Translations under genes and position numbers: made by a program
The notes under the pieces: generated by a model
What the model was told of the DNA's origin: nothing
The model's database searches: none
Seen by the model: the letters and a program-made list of their open reading frames with translations, nothing else
Origin: Chinchilla lanigera
Taxonomy: Eukaryota > Chordata > Mammalia > Rodentia > Chinchillidae
Reading direction: 5' to 3'
Assembly (NCBI RefSeq): GCF_000276665.1
Contig: NW_004955426.1
Span: forward strand, 982,919 to 1,046,918
Length of the DNA: 64,000 nt
In this document: positions 14,700 through 26,590 of the stretch, one piece after another
How the letters are laid out: each line of letters starts with the position of its first letter
Numbering within the stretch: position 1 is the stretch's first letter

Positions 14700-15092
14700 T
14701 GTGTGGTATGTATGTGGTCTTCACCTTTGGGTCATGTTTGGAGATGCTTTCAGAGGCAGGGCTTGGAGGAGTACAAGCTGATTAGATTACTAGATGCACT
14801 GACTTGGCAGCGATTAATGTGGTTGTTGGGGAACCCAGTTAGTTCTTGAGAGAAAAGTTGCTAAAATAGGCCCCTGACTCTCTCTGCCTTCCCGTCTCAT
14901 GTGACCTGTCCTCTCATCACGACTGCTAGGTAGTGACCCAGCCACAGGGGTCATCAGAAGACAAAGGAGATGTGGTCATCACACCTGGATCTTCAGCCTC
15001 CAAAACTGAGCTAACTAAACCTGTTTTTTCTTCATAAGTAGCTAACTTCAGGTATTTTGTTATAGCAATAGGCAATGAACTAATGCAGGCAA
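14700..15092 (+). mobile_element. MaLR-like LTR remnant
   Basis: The 3' part (cttcagcctccaaaactgagctaactaaacctgttttttcttcataagtagctaacttcaggtattttgttatagcaa...gaactaatgcag) has the typical end of MaLR LTRs. The 5' half is only weakly similar, so the left boundary is approximate. Confidence 0.6.
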
Positions 15093-15754
15093 AATATTTG
15101 ATCTGAGAAAACTCAATGCCTCTGAATGTAGTCAGACCTCCTTGGCGTTGGTTCAAAAGATCAAAACTTCACATTAGATTCAGCCTTAATATCCCTGGAG
15201 CTTGGATCACCACATCAAACCCAACAGGGTTCAGGGATCCTTTACATATTCATTTATGATGAGTACAAAACTCACTCCAGTGTTCCCTCATTTCTATTTG
15301 CACTGGTAACAAATGCAGTCTATTAAACCCAACTGGAGTGCTGCCTTCCTCCAACAATGCTTCCTTTTCCACCTGGATGTCCCTTTCCCTCTTGAGAGTC
15401 CTTTGACCCTGATCCTCTCTCATGGTCCACATCGTGAGTACATGCTACAGGCAACCTCTTGGTTGATATCACTCCTACCCTCCTTCCAGGCAGATAAGTT
15501 GCTTTGAGGGTTAATTTTTCTTCTATTTGAATTCCCATTGGAGCCTCATATTATGATTGTCCATAGTTAGCACAGTCATAATTTATAGAGTTCTCTAACA
15601 AGTGGGCCACTTAATAAACAATGGGCAGACACAGTCTCATGGTCCTTGTAAGACCATGGAGAATCATCACAGTACTGTCAACCCCGCTACAGGGCAAGCA
15701 GTCTCTGAGGAGGCCCCTTTTGTTCCCCAGCAGGTCAAGTGTGATTTTCCTCCA

Positions 15755-16055
15755 GATCCTCTACGCCAGCTGCTCTCCTTGCCTCAGATGCCTTTCCACC
15801 CACCCACATGCTGTCCTCTCGCCTTTCCAATGTCGGCTCAAATGTCATCTTGCCATGACACTTGACCTCCCTGTCCCCCCATCTTTCTCCCTGACCTCTT
15901 CTCACCATTTAGCATCTTACCTGTACTAGAACCTGAACTCCAAAGAGCACCAGGGCTCTGGATTCTGATATTCACAGGGAAGTGTCCAGCCCTTAGAAGA
16001 GTGTCTTTGAGCATCTCAAGGTGCTCAGTAGATGCCTGCTGACCTAACCCAAACC
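15755..16055 (+). mobile_element. L2 LINE remnant
   Basis: The phrases ctcaaatgtcatcttgcc, cttgacctccctgtccccccatc, actagaacctgaactcc, agtgtccagcccttag and gtgctcagtagatgcctg line up in order with the sense 3' end of L2. Divergence is high, as expected for this ancient family. Confidence 0.65.
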
Positions 16056-16149
16056 AGCACAGGTAATGAACACAAGAAGTGATGAACCAAGATGACCTCT
16101 CACACTTGTGCTGCCCTGACACTCCCAACTACCAGCTTTTGAATTGCTC

Positions 16150-17240
16150 GTGAAACTCACTGGACTACAGCATGTGTTTCCCCTCATCTGCAATGAACAC
16201 ATTCATTCTTTTTTTTGGATTTTTTCTGTCCTTGACAATGGAATTAGCCAGACATACTGGGACTTGCATCAGCATTCACAATCATCAACTTCCTCATGCC
16301 CAGTCCTCTTTCCCTTTTTCCTAGCCTGCTTCCCATTAGCTTTTCCCCCAGGGCTTCTCTTTACTATCCTGCTAGTTGGAATATGTTGTTTTTTGGATAC
16401 CATTTCCTCCTTTTATTTTATGCTGTTATTTACCTGTGGTATAGCCTCCAAATACTCTATCTTTCTAAGACAGTGTGCAGAGGAGATGAATTTTCTGAGT
16501 CCTTGCAAGTCTAACAATATTAGATTCTCCCTTTACGATGGAAAATTGGCTATGTATGGATTTAGGTTGAGAATTACTTCCCCTCTGAGCATGAGAGCAG
16601 CGTCTCATTCTCTACTATCCAGTATTATGACTGCCAAGTCAGGTAGAGTCTGTTTTATTTCTCTCAATAGACTTTAGGGTCTTCTTTTATCTTGGTGCTT
16701 TGAAATTTCATGATGTGGAATAAGAAATGTTGCCTACTGCAAGCAGAGGGTGTTTCCTTCGAAGGCATGTGCACGCAGCTCTGAGGAGTTCTTTCCTATG
16801 ACTTCTTTGATAATTGCCTCTCCCCACTCTTTCTGAGACTGGTAATCCGTTAGCTCTCAGAGACTTGTTCTTTACGGCTTTTTTGGCATTATTCTCATAT
16901 TTTATGTCTCTTTTCTTTTATGTTCTAAATTCTTAGTGATTTCCTTAACAATTTCCCAGTCATTCCATCATATTTTTAGCTTTGGTAGTTATATTTTTAC
17001 AACCTAGAAAGATTTTCTTGTTCTTTGATCCTTTCACATACCATCTAGCTTTTATTTAATGAATTCAAGATCTTCCTAAATCCTCTTCAATACTGAGTCT
17101 AAAGGTTTTGCTTATTTCTTTTAATTTCTTCTATCCCAGAAATTATCTGTGTTTCTTCTGAGACATGATTTATTTCTCTGTTTTCGTCTCTCCTTTTCAT
17201 GCCACTGATTCTTTCCCATTCCTCAGTAATCCCTGTGCAT
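16150..17240. repeat. T-rich region, possible ancient interspersed repeat
   Basis: The region has the texture of an old transposon fossil: phrases such as cttggtgctttgaaatttcatgatgtg and ttgataattgcctctccc...ctttctgagactgg recall a mammalian-wide repeat, but I cannot name the family. It includes a long chance ORF on the plus strand that shows no protein similarity I recognise. Confidence 0.3.
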
Positions 17241-17655
17241 TTGTCATATCTGAAGAGGAAAAAAAACCAGAGGCAGCTTTTTTTCACAGTGTGAACAGAA
17301 GTGTTTCCCACTAGGCATTGTCCCTAAGTTAGTTTGTGATGGGAAGGGACACATGTGCAGACTGACTGTTCCCCAAGAGTGCCATGCAGGAGAGAAATCC
17401 ACTCTACACGGTTCTGAGGAAAACTGTGCAGGGAGTCTTCTGAATACAAGCTTCTGAGGTGGGCGCTGGGGCCCAGAGCCTAGGCCAGTGGGAATACAAG
17501 GGATCTCTGTGGCTGGGAGAGCTCCCTAGTAAGTTCTTTCAAATAGAGTGCGGGACCTCCAGTTGACAGGGAGTCTTCCACCTTTGCAAGAAGGTTAAGA
17601 TAGTGATCAGCATCCTAGGTTTACCACAGTGTAACTAGTAAATCTCACCTGGGGT

Positions 17656-17761
17656 TTTTCTTGGTCTTCTTTTATTTATTTATTTGTTTTTTTCCGGCAC
17701 CAGGAATCGAACTCACAACCTCACCGCTGAGCTAAATCCTCAGCCCCCTTTTCTTGGTCTT
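17656..17761 (-). mobile_element. ID SINE, internally deleted, with 13-bp target duplication
   Basis: The reverse complement of 17669-17748 reads as an ID element (ggggctgaggatttagctcagcggtgag...gttcgattcctggtgccgg) missing the middle of the tRNA-like body, with an A-rich tail. It is flanked by the direct repeat ttttcttggtctt at 17656-17668 and 17749-17761. Confidence 0.85.
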
Positions 17762-18594
17762 TTCTTAAGTAGGTACATGTGCATGTATTTTATTTTAAGT
17801 GATGGTGGAGGGTATCTAGTGCTTGAGAGAGCAGAATGTGCATGCAAACTGTTCAAGAGCTTATCTACGGGCACTTGGGAGACCAACTCCAGGGAATGAG
17901 GTTTAAAGGGGCAGCAGAGCCAGGTATCACATTGCTTTTTGTCCCAGGAACTGTGTTAAACAGATTTCTTCATTACTTGTGCAAGTGATGCTCTCTTTGA
18001 GAGCCTGATACCTGAGACTGCAAAGCTTTCATTCAGAAATAGGCATTTTTTGCTTTCCTTCCTTCAAACAGGTACACATGGAAGTCCTAACCACTCAATG
18101 GGTGGATCTGAAATTTTCAAATATTCAGAATCAGTGCTTTATAAAGCATGCTCAACTGTAAACAGTGAGCATTAACTAAGCATTAGACACTGAGCATTAA
18201 CCACAGGCCTTGACTAAATACTTTTCCATATTAGGCCAATTTTAATTGAAATCATTAGCTAAGAATGTATATTTTATTGGTGTTATTTTATGTCAAAGTA
18301 AGCTTCTGGTGTTTGACACCTTCCATTTTTATAACCCAGACTTCTATTTCTAACAGGATTAGTTTTGTTCTAAACTCAGAAAGTAAAAGCACATTATTTT
18401 CTTCAGCACAGTGAACAAACTTTGGTACTAGTGTAGTCACACTCAGTAGGGTACTAGCACAGTTTTGAGATGCTTGTGCTTTCTTTAAAACCACTTATGA
18501 TCTCAGTAAGTTAAAATCTTGTATTGCAGTTCTTTGTCCTTGATGTTTCCCTACCTGGACATGAAGATACGCTCTTTCTGGTCATGTATCATGT

Positions 18595-18838
18595 ACATTT
18601 ACCAGCACGGGGACTCTGGACTCATAGAGAACTAGGTTCAAATCATATCCCTGTCACTTCCAGACAAGGAGCTCTGGGCAAGGAATGTCTCATTAATGAA
18701 CCTTGGCTTTCAGTCTGTGGGATGGGTATAAAACTTATACTTGCCCCACTAAGTTGTTTGAGAGATTGTGTGAGATAAAAAGTGCAGTGTCTGGCACAGT
18801 GCCTGCACAGAGGAAATGCTTTATAGTGCAATATGTTT
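18595..18838 (+). mobile_element. MIR SINE
   Basis: The segment follows the MIR consensus in order: gactctggactc, ggttcaaatc, ctctgggcaagg, cagtctgtgggatggg, gttgtttgagagattgtgtgagat and gtgtctggcacagtgcctgcac. It is close to full length. Confidence 0.8.
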
Positions 18839-19164
18839 GCTCAGCATAATTTTATTTATCATTAATATTTAATATATTCATCCCATAAAATAAATAAATT
18901 TAACTCTTAGTTTATGAAAACTGAAATTCAGCAACCCATTGGTCAGAGCAATGTAAAAACTGCATTGTGTTTCCTTTCTTGGTCTTCCTCTTCCTCTACT
19001 GTTCTTAAGTGGTCATGGTTGAACATGTGGGAGTTTTAATAACTTCATCTGGGAGGAGAGAGAGGCAACATCAATAGTTCTCTGTTTCCCTTTGTACATC
19101 CATCCTCCAGCAGCTGCCAGAGCAGTGTGTAGCATGCATATAAGATCACGCCACTGGTGTGCTG

Positions 19165-19560
19165 GGAAGAGGACATGACAAGCCCTTCACGGTGGGCCCC
19201 GCTGCCCATGTCTCTCTCAGTATTCTATCCACACCACCACTGCTCAGCTTTGCTCGAAATGCTGACTTGCTAGCTGTTTTCGAGCCACCATTTGCTATGT
19301 CCACATCTCAACTTTTTGTGTTTGTCCTGGCTACATTTCTCACTTGTTCCTATATTATGGCTCAGCTTTGGCACCGCCTCCCCAAAGGAGGCAGGCTGGG
19401 CACACAGGGCGTCCTTCTAAGATGCCCCTTATGGACCCTCCTATCATAACTAAATTCTTCCTCATTCCACACTGAATTCAGAACACAGGGATCATGGCTC
19501 CTTATCTTTGTGTGGCCAACACAGAAACTTGCATGTTTGGGGACTTGGTAAATTTGCTTG
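19165..19560 (+). mobile_element. L2 LINE remnant
   Basis: The layout is weak but L2-like: ctttgctcgaaatgctgac, cattccacactgaattcagaacacagggatcatggctcc and ttgcatgtttggggacttggtaaat resemble the gene-poor 3' end of L2 in sense. Boundaries are approximate. Confidence 0.45.
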
Positions 19561-19689
19561 ACGTTTAGAGCAGAAGTGGACGACTTTTTCCATGTACACG
19601 ATGAATGTTTTTAGTGGTGTTGCTGTGGCTGCTTCAATGGCTTGAGTCAATTTAGAGCACTTGCTTTGGGTAGTCATTTTAAATTATGG

Positions 19690-19985
19690 GAAGAACCAGG
19701 GTCTCTCCACGTCAGATCCAGTGGATAAGGCAGATGTGACCATCACAACATTTTCATTTGAAAGAAATTGCCATAAATATTTAAAATTGATTCAAGACAT
19801 TAAAGCAGCCATGATGACAGTCACGAAAGAGCACTTCCAGAACTGCTTCAGAGAGTGGCAAGAATGATGGGATAAGTGCGTTTAAGGCAAGGATGTGTAT
19901 TTTGAGGCAGATTCATGGCTATTTTGAGGCAGATTCATGGCAATATGTCTTTTATTGTAATAAATTTTAAAAATTTCATTTAATC
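19690..19985 (+). mobile_element. Mariner-like transposase relic (3' end)
   Basis: A frame at about 19801-19910 reads like the C-terminal end of a mariner-type transposase (FQNCFREWQE, then a stop in place of an Arg codon, then WDKCV and, after another stop, VYFE). The spacing resembles the family's RW-x-KC ... YFE ending. Stops and the downstream tandem repeat show it is dead. Family assignment is by motif memory only. Confidence 0.5.
19898..19941. repeat. 22-bp tandem duplication
   Basis: tattttgaggcagattcatg plus gc occurs twice in perfect tandem (19898-19919 and 19920-19941) inside the mariner-like relic. Confidence 0.95.
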
Positions 19986-20744
19986 ATTGATGATCTGTTT
20001 TGATCACGCCTAGATATTACCTGATCTTATGTTCAAAACAGTAAAAGTAAATACTACTCTGACCTCCTTTATCAGGGAAAAAATTCAGGTTGGTAGGTAA
20101 CATGTCTAAGGTTAGGAAGTACTGGGTAATGCACCCAAGAAAGAAGAGCTGGGTTTCCATTCAGGCACTACTGCGTAATGATAACAGTGGTATTTGAAAG
20201 GAAAAGAAAAACTATGTGAGATCTTTGGCCTCTGGTGAGTGCATATGTGAGAAATTATACTTTTCTAAATTTAATCTCTACTTTGGTGTTTTCCCAGAGA
20301 AGTAGAACCCTGCAGTCTCTGGGCAGACTTCAGAGAGTTCGGCTGCCAGTCAGATTTAGGAGAAAACGCAGATGTGTATGTCCTGACCTTTGCAGCTGGT
20401 GATGAGAATCCTCAGACAGAATGTGTCAGGTCTGGAAATGCTCATAGCAAAACAAAACCTTGAAAAAACTTCTTCGACTACATGTCCAGCTCTGCTTGTC
20501 ATACACACTCTGATTGTGACAGAACACCATCACTCATCCAAAATTTAGATTTTGCCCACTACTGCAAAGCTGCCCAGTGCCCTTGGCAGCTGGCCCCATC
20601 TCAGTCAACGAGCGCTCCATTCTGCTGTGGGATTAGTGGCGTCCTTGTGTCCTTGCTCTCTGGCCATGATCACCTAGCCCATGAGGAAACTCCACTGACT
20701 CTATGACATACACCAACATTACACAGCTTTGCATCACCTCCACT

Positions 20745-21170
20745 GTGATCCTGTAGACCCCTCGCCCGATCACCTCTTGCTTAGATTATCGCCATCACAC
20801 CAATTTACATTCTTGCTTTTGCCTTTAATATTGAAAGTCTGTTCTCAATACAGCAGCCAGAGTAAACCTGAGACTGTCACTCTCTGCTCCAGCCCTTAGA
20901 TCCCTGCCAGTGTAGCAAAGCTAGTGTCCTCATGTCCCTATCAAGACTTGCAGGGTCTTCGTGATCTGGCTCTCCACCTCCACCCCACTGGCCAACCCAC
21001 TGACCTCACAGTGTGGCTTGTCCTTGACTGTGCATCCCCAGGGCTCAGTCTGTAAGCCTCTCAACTGGCTCTTCCTGTGTCTCAGAACATCCATTCTCCA
21101 GATACCCATAGGGCCGGCCGGCTTACCTTTTCAAAACTAACTGAAAAGTCAGCTTCTAACTAGGGCTTCC
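20745..21170 (+). mobile_element. L2 LINE remnant
   Basis: The order of phrases matches L2 sense: cacctcttgcttagattatcgcc, gtctgttctcaatacagcagccagagtaa, cactctctgctccagccc, cagggtcttcgtgatctggctc and gcccccta-like ending. This is the clearest L2 fossil in the window. Confidence 0.75.
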
Positions 21171-21187
21171 CTTTGCCCCCCTACCCA

Positions 21188-21405
21188 AAGTATTTATTAT
21201 TACCACTATTATTATTATTGGTGGTAGGGATTAAACACAGGACCTTTCTCATACTAGGCAGGTGTTTGCCACTGAGTTCTCACTTTATCTGGAGACAGGG
21301 TCATGCTAAATTGCCCAGCCTGGCCTTGAATTTGAGATCTTGCTTCAGGCTCCTGAGTAGATGGGATTAAGGCATGCACTACCTTGCTGGCTGGAAGTAT
21401 TTATT
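21188..21405 (-). mobile_element. ID/B1 composite SINE with 11-bp target duplication
   Basis: In reverse complement a B1-like unit (gcatgccttaatcccatctactcaggagcc...ccaggctgggc...) is followed by an ID-like unit and a TAA/TAT-rich tail. The element (21199-21394) is flanked by the direct repeat aagtatttatt at 21188-21198 and 21395-21405. The order B1 then ID is the same as at 7.5 kb and 40.4 kb. Confidence 0.8.
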
Positions 21406-22145
21406 CTGATGATTTTTTTCATCCTGTCCATTTGAAATAAAAACAGGGATTACAGTTGGTATCCTATCTCCAGGGTCTAAATCAGTGGTAGTACACAAGA
21501 AATACAAAATAAATTATGATGAAATGAACTGATTATTAGTGAAAGTGGCTAGCCTGTGTTTACACTTCCTAGTTATCAGTGACAAGTCTTTCAAAACCCT
21601 TTAAATCCAAAAACTACTTTTCAATCTTGTTTCAAACTTGCTCTTTCTATGAACAAACCAAGAGGCTATGAATGCTGCGATGCCTGGAATGGTATCAAGG
21701 GCGTAGAATCAGGTGTGGAGTCCTAAAGCTCCAAGATTCCTGGCCTCCCAAACTCTAAAGCTCCCCTCCTGTTCCTCTCCTGAGCCACAGATTTGCTAAA
21801 TGGGACACACAAGCTTATGGGAACCAACTGTTTACTCACCATTGTAGAATAACCTCAAGCTCAAAAATACCAGGAGCAATTTGTGAAAAAAAGATTTAAA
21901 TGAATATTTAAAGGCATGCATGTTAAACAAATGCATTCAACATTAAAAGTAACCATTGCAGCTCTAAAATTAAGATTCTTCAAAGGCATGTTGATTTTTG
22001 TTTCCTCTCAACAGGTAGTAAAATCAAGTAGTGGCAGAAACGATCGAGGAACAAACGGAAATGTGGAGGAAAATGAAGGCCCAAGGGAATGTGTTAGCTA
22101 ACTGGAATTCTCTTTCTGGCCAAAAGCTTCCTTACCCTTAACGAA

Positions 22146-22535
22146 CTGTTGTGGTTTGTGTCTAGATGTCCCCACAAAGCCTCATGTGGTCATAAGTGGG
22201 GCTTTTTCAGAAGTGGCTGGATCTAGGGTGTGTGATGCTGGGAGTGATACATGGTGCAGTGCTAGGATCGAGGGCACTAGGATTAAGGTGTGAGTGCTAC
22301 CTGCCTCGAGTAGCCTGAATAAGTTATAAGGGATAGAAAGAGCTGTGGCTGGCCCTTGTTACTTTGTTACCTCCTGCGCACCACAAACTTTGCTTTCTGC
22401 GATGGCCGTCTGTCATGCCACCCTGCCTTGGAGTTAGTTCATTATGAACTGAAACCTTTACACACTGTGAGCTAAATCAAGCTTTCCCCTTTAACTTTGG
22501 ACGTTGGGTATTTTGTCTCAGAAGACACCACCCAA
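22146..22535 (+). mobile_element. MaLR-like LTR
   Basis: It starts tgttgtggtttgtgtctagatgtccccacaaagcctcatg, contains tgatgctgggagtgata and gcgatggccgtctgtcatgcc, and ends gaactgaaacctttacacactgtgagctaaatcaagctttcccctttaa...gtattttgtctca. Start and end phrases fit MaLR-family LTRs over an almost complete length. The subfamily is not determined. Confidence 0.55.
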
Positions 22536-23968
22536 CTGTACACACCTGTGTGGTGTACACACAGATGCACACAGGCACGCATCCCTGCACACATATACCA
22601 TCCCTCTGAAACATGTGTTACGTGCATTAGAACACCAGCACTTATCCACAGTGCATTCACTCCTAACCCCCTTACTGGAGACATTGGTTTAATGAGCAGC
22701 TTGGTTCCTTGCTACTCCATTGCTACTCCTACCACCTCTCCTTTGGACCCGATATATTCGCCACGTGGCCTCCTCCCTTTTCTCACTGAAGTGATATCAC
22801 GGAACACGCACACATCTACCACACATATCCAGAGGAGGAAGAGCTGGAAGCAAAGACTCTGGATTCCTTCCACCAGGTAAGCGCAGAAAATGAAACTGGA
22901 TGCCTGCAGCCTCAATTTCCTCTTTGCTTTGGAGACTGAAAGGTGCTATGGGGCTTTCTTCTCTCTGACACTACTGCATCCACCCTCCTTGACACGATCT
23001 AGTAATTTATGTCACAAAGGCTTGGTAACCATTTCCTACAACACTCTTCTAACCAGATTGTTACTCCTGACTCCCTGCACGAGAGATACTCTGGTCCGGG
23101 TACAAGAGTAGGCATTGGTGACTACTCCCAAAGTCTATGCTACTGGGAGAGACAGAGGAGGAGATTATTTTTAGTTCAGCAAATGCACCTAGCATCATTT
23201 CGTGGGCAGCCCACATCCTGGTAAGCCAGACCCTTCACACTGGCAGTTGCTGTGCTGAATTAAAGACACCCTTGGCCACCTGCCTGGTGCCTGCAACAAG
23301 TTCCTTTTTTATGCTATTTATCTTCACAGTCATCTATTTGTGTCAAGAAAGGAAACAGGCGCACAGTATCTGTTAGCAGAGTGACACAATTATCAAATAT
23401 TTCTATAAGGTAACAAATCAGCAGTAAATCCGGGTTATGTATCAGGAGCTTTAGCAGACACAGCATCAGTCTTTCCATCATGGCGTCTGCTTTGAGGTGA
23501 GCATGTGATGCCAACAGCAAAGATGCATCAGTTGGTTTGGGCACCAACACAGAAATCTTCTCTCCTAAACTGGTAGAGAAAAGCACCCACGAGCCTCTCC
23601 CTCCCTGTCCTAAAGCAGTGAGGAAATTTAAGGGACTGAGCTATTTTTCCACTACTACAGCAACCTATGTAAGTCAAGCGTCTGATCTTCAAAAATTGCT
23701 CACTTTTTCTGATAACTGGAGGTTAACCACTAGAGGTGATCACCTAAATAGTGCAATTGTTACTTGCTTTGCCTTTTCTGATACGATCAACAGGTCTGTG
23801 TGATTCTTTGCAACATGTGCCTTATTTTTATGGTTTCATCTTCACACCAGAGAGAAAGAGGGAAAACAGGAGAGACTGCAATAAGGCACTCCCAGGGAGC
23901 AGTAACTGACAGACACCTTTTGGGAGAGCTAACGAGGCAGTCATTGCAGGGAACCCCTGACACCATCA

Positions 23969-24673
<705 letters not shown>

Positions 24674-25222
24674 CTGTGCCCGGGAAAGGAGAGAACACGC
24701 GCGCTTAGCCTGGGGAAGCGAACGGCCCGCCCGGCCCGGCCCGGCCCCAGCCGGGAGGCGGACCGGGGCGCTCGGGTGGCTTTGGAGCCACGCTGCGCTC
24801 CGGTGGAGCCGGGCACCCACGCCCCTTAATGTTCCCGGGCCCGCTCCTTCCTTTGCCAGCAGAGAGGAAACCTAACTAGCAAAGACAGCTGACCACAGGA
24901 TGGAAGTCACGTCTGGCCAAGGAGACAGGTGTTTGCTCACAGTTCTGGGGTGTTTCTGGACTGGCAGAGGCATTGCATTAACTACACCCAGAAAAACTGT
25001 AAAGGGCCACTCAGTCAGGCAGCCCTCATTTCCCTCAAGGCCCTCTCCGTTTCCACGAAAAATTCGGGCACTAAATATTGTCCCCGCATCACTTCCCTGG
25101 ATACACTTTCCACCTCCAGAACTGGCCAACTTGCATAACTATCTGAGGACGTCAGAAATAAACATACTTAGAATTTATTCTACCGCTAGTATGCTGTAGG
25201 TTCTTTTGAGAGAAGAAAAGTT

Positions 25223-25273
<51 letters not shown>
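25223..25273. repeat. (GA)n microsatellite
   Basis: About 50 bases of GA dinucleotide with one interruption (gaaag near its left end). It is a polypurine tract on the plus strand and thus polypyrimidine in the CTNND2 pre-mRNA. Confidence 0.97.
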
Positions 25274-25274
<1 letters not shown>

Positions 25275-26440
25275 AAGCCAGAAGGAGTAGGCTTGGATTT
25301 TCAGGACTTAAAACAATTCCAGAGGAGTCAGAGCAGTCCTAAATGAAACGACTAAAAAAAGCCTCCTTTTCTAGATTTTAACCCTGAGCTCCAAATCTTT
25401 CAGCACCCCTCGCTTCCTCTCTCTAGCTTGCTTTTAAGAGCCCCCTGCAGCTGCGTCTTCCAACTGAAAGCCAGTTGCCTCTCATTTATTTACAAGAACA
25501 CAAAAGACAACAAGAGCCGGGGTGGAGCTGGAAAGACAGTTGGAGGGAAAGCACTTCCGTGAATCTCATCCAGAGACAAATTTGCATGCGAATGAAAACA
25601 CTGCATTGTCAACCCTTTCCAGGCAGGAGGTCTGGGATCTTCCAGGCTTTCCCGGGAGGAGAAAGGTTTTTGAGAGCCCGCCGGTGTGAAAAGGGGGCAG
25701 GACTGTACACAGAATGAGAGAGAAGCTGGGAAGGAAGGTAATGAAATGAGGGGTGCAGGTCGGGTGGAAGGAGAGAGAGCCAGCTGGAGAGGAGGGGAGA
25801 GACAGGCAGGCACCCCCCACGAAAGGTTTCAGGGATGCCTTGCTCCGGGCTGGGGATGGCCATTCCAGAGGAGAGGCTGGCCCTTTGAAGGGCACATAGA
25901 CAGCATTCCAGATTGTCGCTGGGAGGCCTGGACCACGGACAGAGCCCAGGCATTCAATGCGCAACATCAAAATGCTCCACTGAGCAGTGTGCTGTGAGAC
26001 GGACATGCAATATTTGTTGACAGACTTGCTCTGCGCCGGGGTGTGTGCTCATTTATTTGTATTATATGTATTTAATAGATTTTACTAAGTGAGTGGAATA
26101 TTTTAATCCACACTGGTTATTCTGAGTTTAGCAGTAGGAGTGAAGACAAAATGCAGTCTCCATGATTTTGCCCCGTGAAAGGTTTCCAGCAATCAGAACA
26201 GCTGAAACTACAGGAATTTTTGTTGGAGAAAGAAAGAAAGAGTGATTAATAAAGCTGGCCCAGAGGCTTGGGCAATGAGGGCTTTTGTGTTTGGAGGACA
26301 GCGAACAGGCTTGGCAGAACCCGTGTGCTCCCCTAAGCCCCAGGGAAATGGTCCAGCTCCAGCCAGAGAAGCTTAGAGCTCCTCACTAACAGAAGCTCTG
26401 AGCACAAAATAATCTGGGTATCTCAAATCTGGTTACCTCA

Positions 26441-26590
26441 GTTATATCTGTATCTATATATCTATACCCTCTATATCTATATACCTATATCTATCCATAT
26501 CCATACCTTACCTATATATCATCTATATATCTAACCTGTATCTAGCTATATCTATACCTATACGTAGCTATAGGTACCCATAACTACCCA
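26441..26590. repeat. Degenerate ATCTAT tract
   Basis: About 150 bases of imperfect TATC/ATATCT repeats (atctatatatctatacc...tagctataggtaccc). It looks like an old decayed microsatellite. Confidence 0.85.

Noticed and set aside
16144..16677. 177-codon plus-strand frame
   Set aside because: It lies in T-rich, repeat-like sequence and reads as Phe/Leu/Ser-rich, as any T-rich region would. No domain was recognised.
25566..26006. 146-codon minus-strand frame on the gene's strand
   Set aside because: It looked like a possible alternative exon near the CpG island, but it is Pro/Ser/Leu low complexity from a GA/GGA-rich patch and matches no part of delta-catenin.
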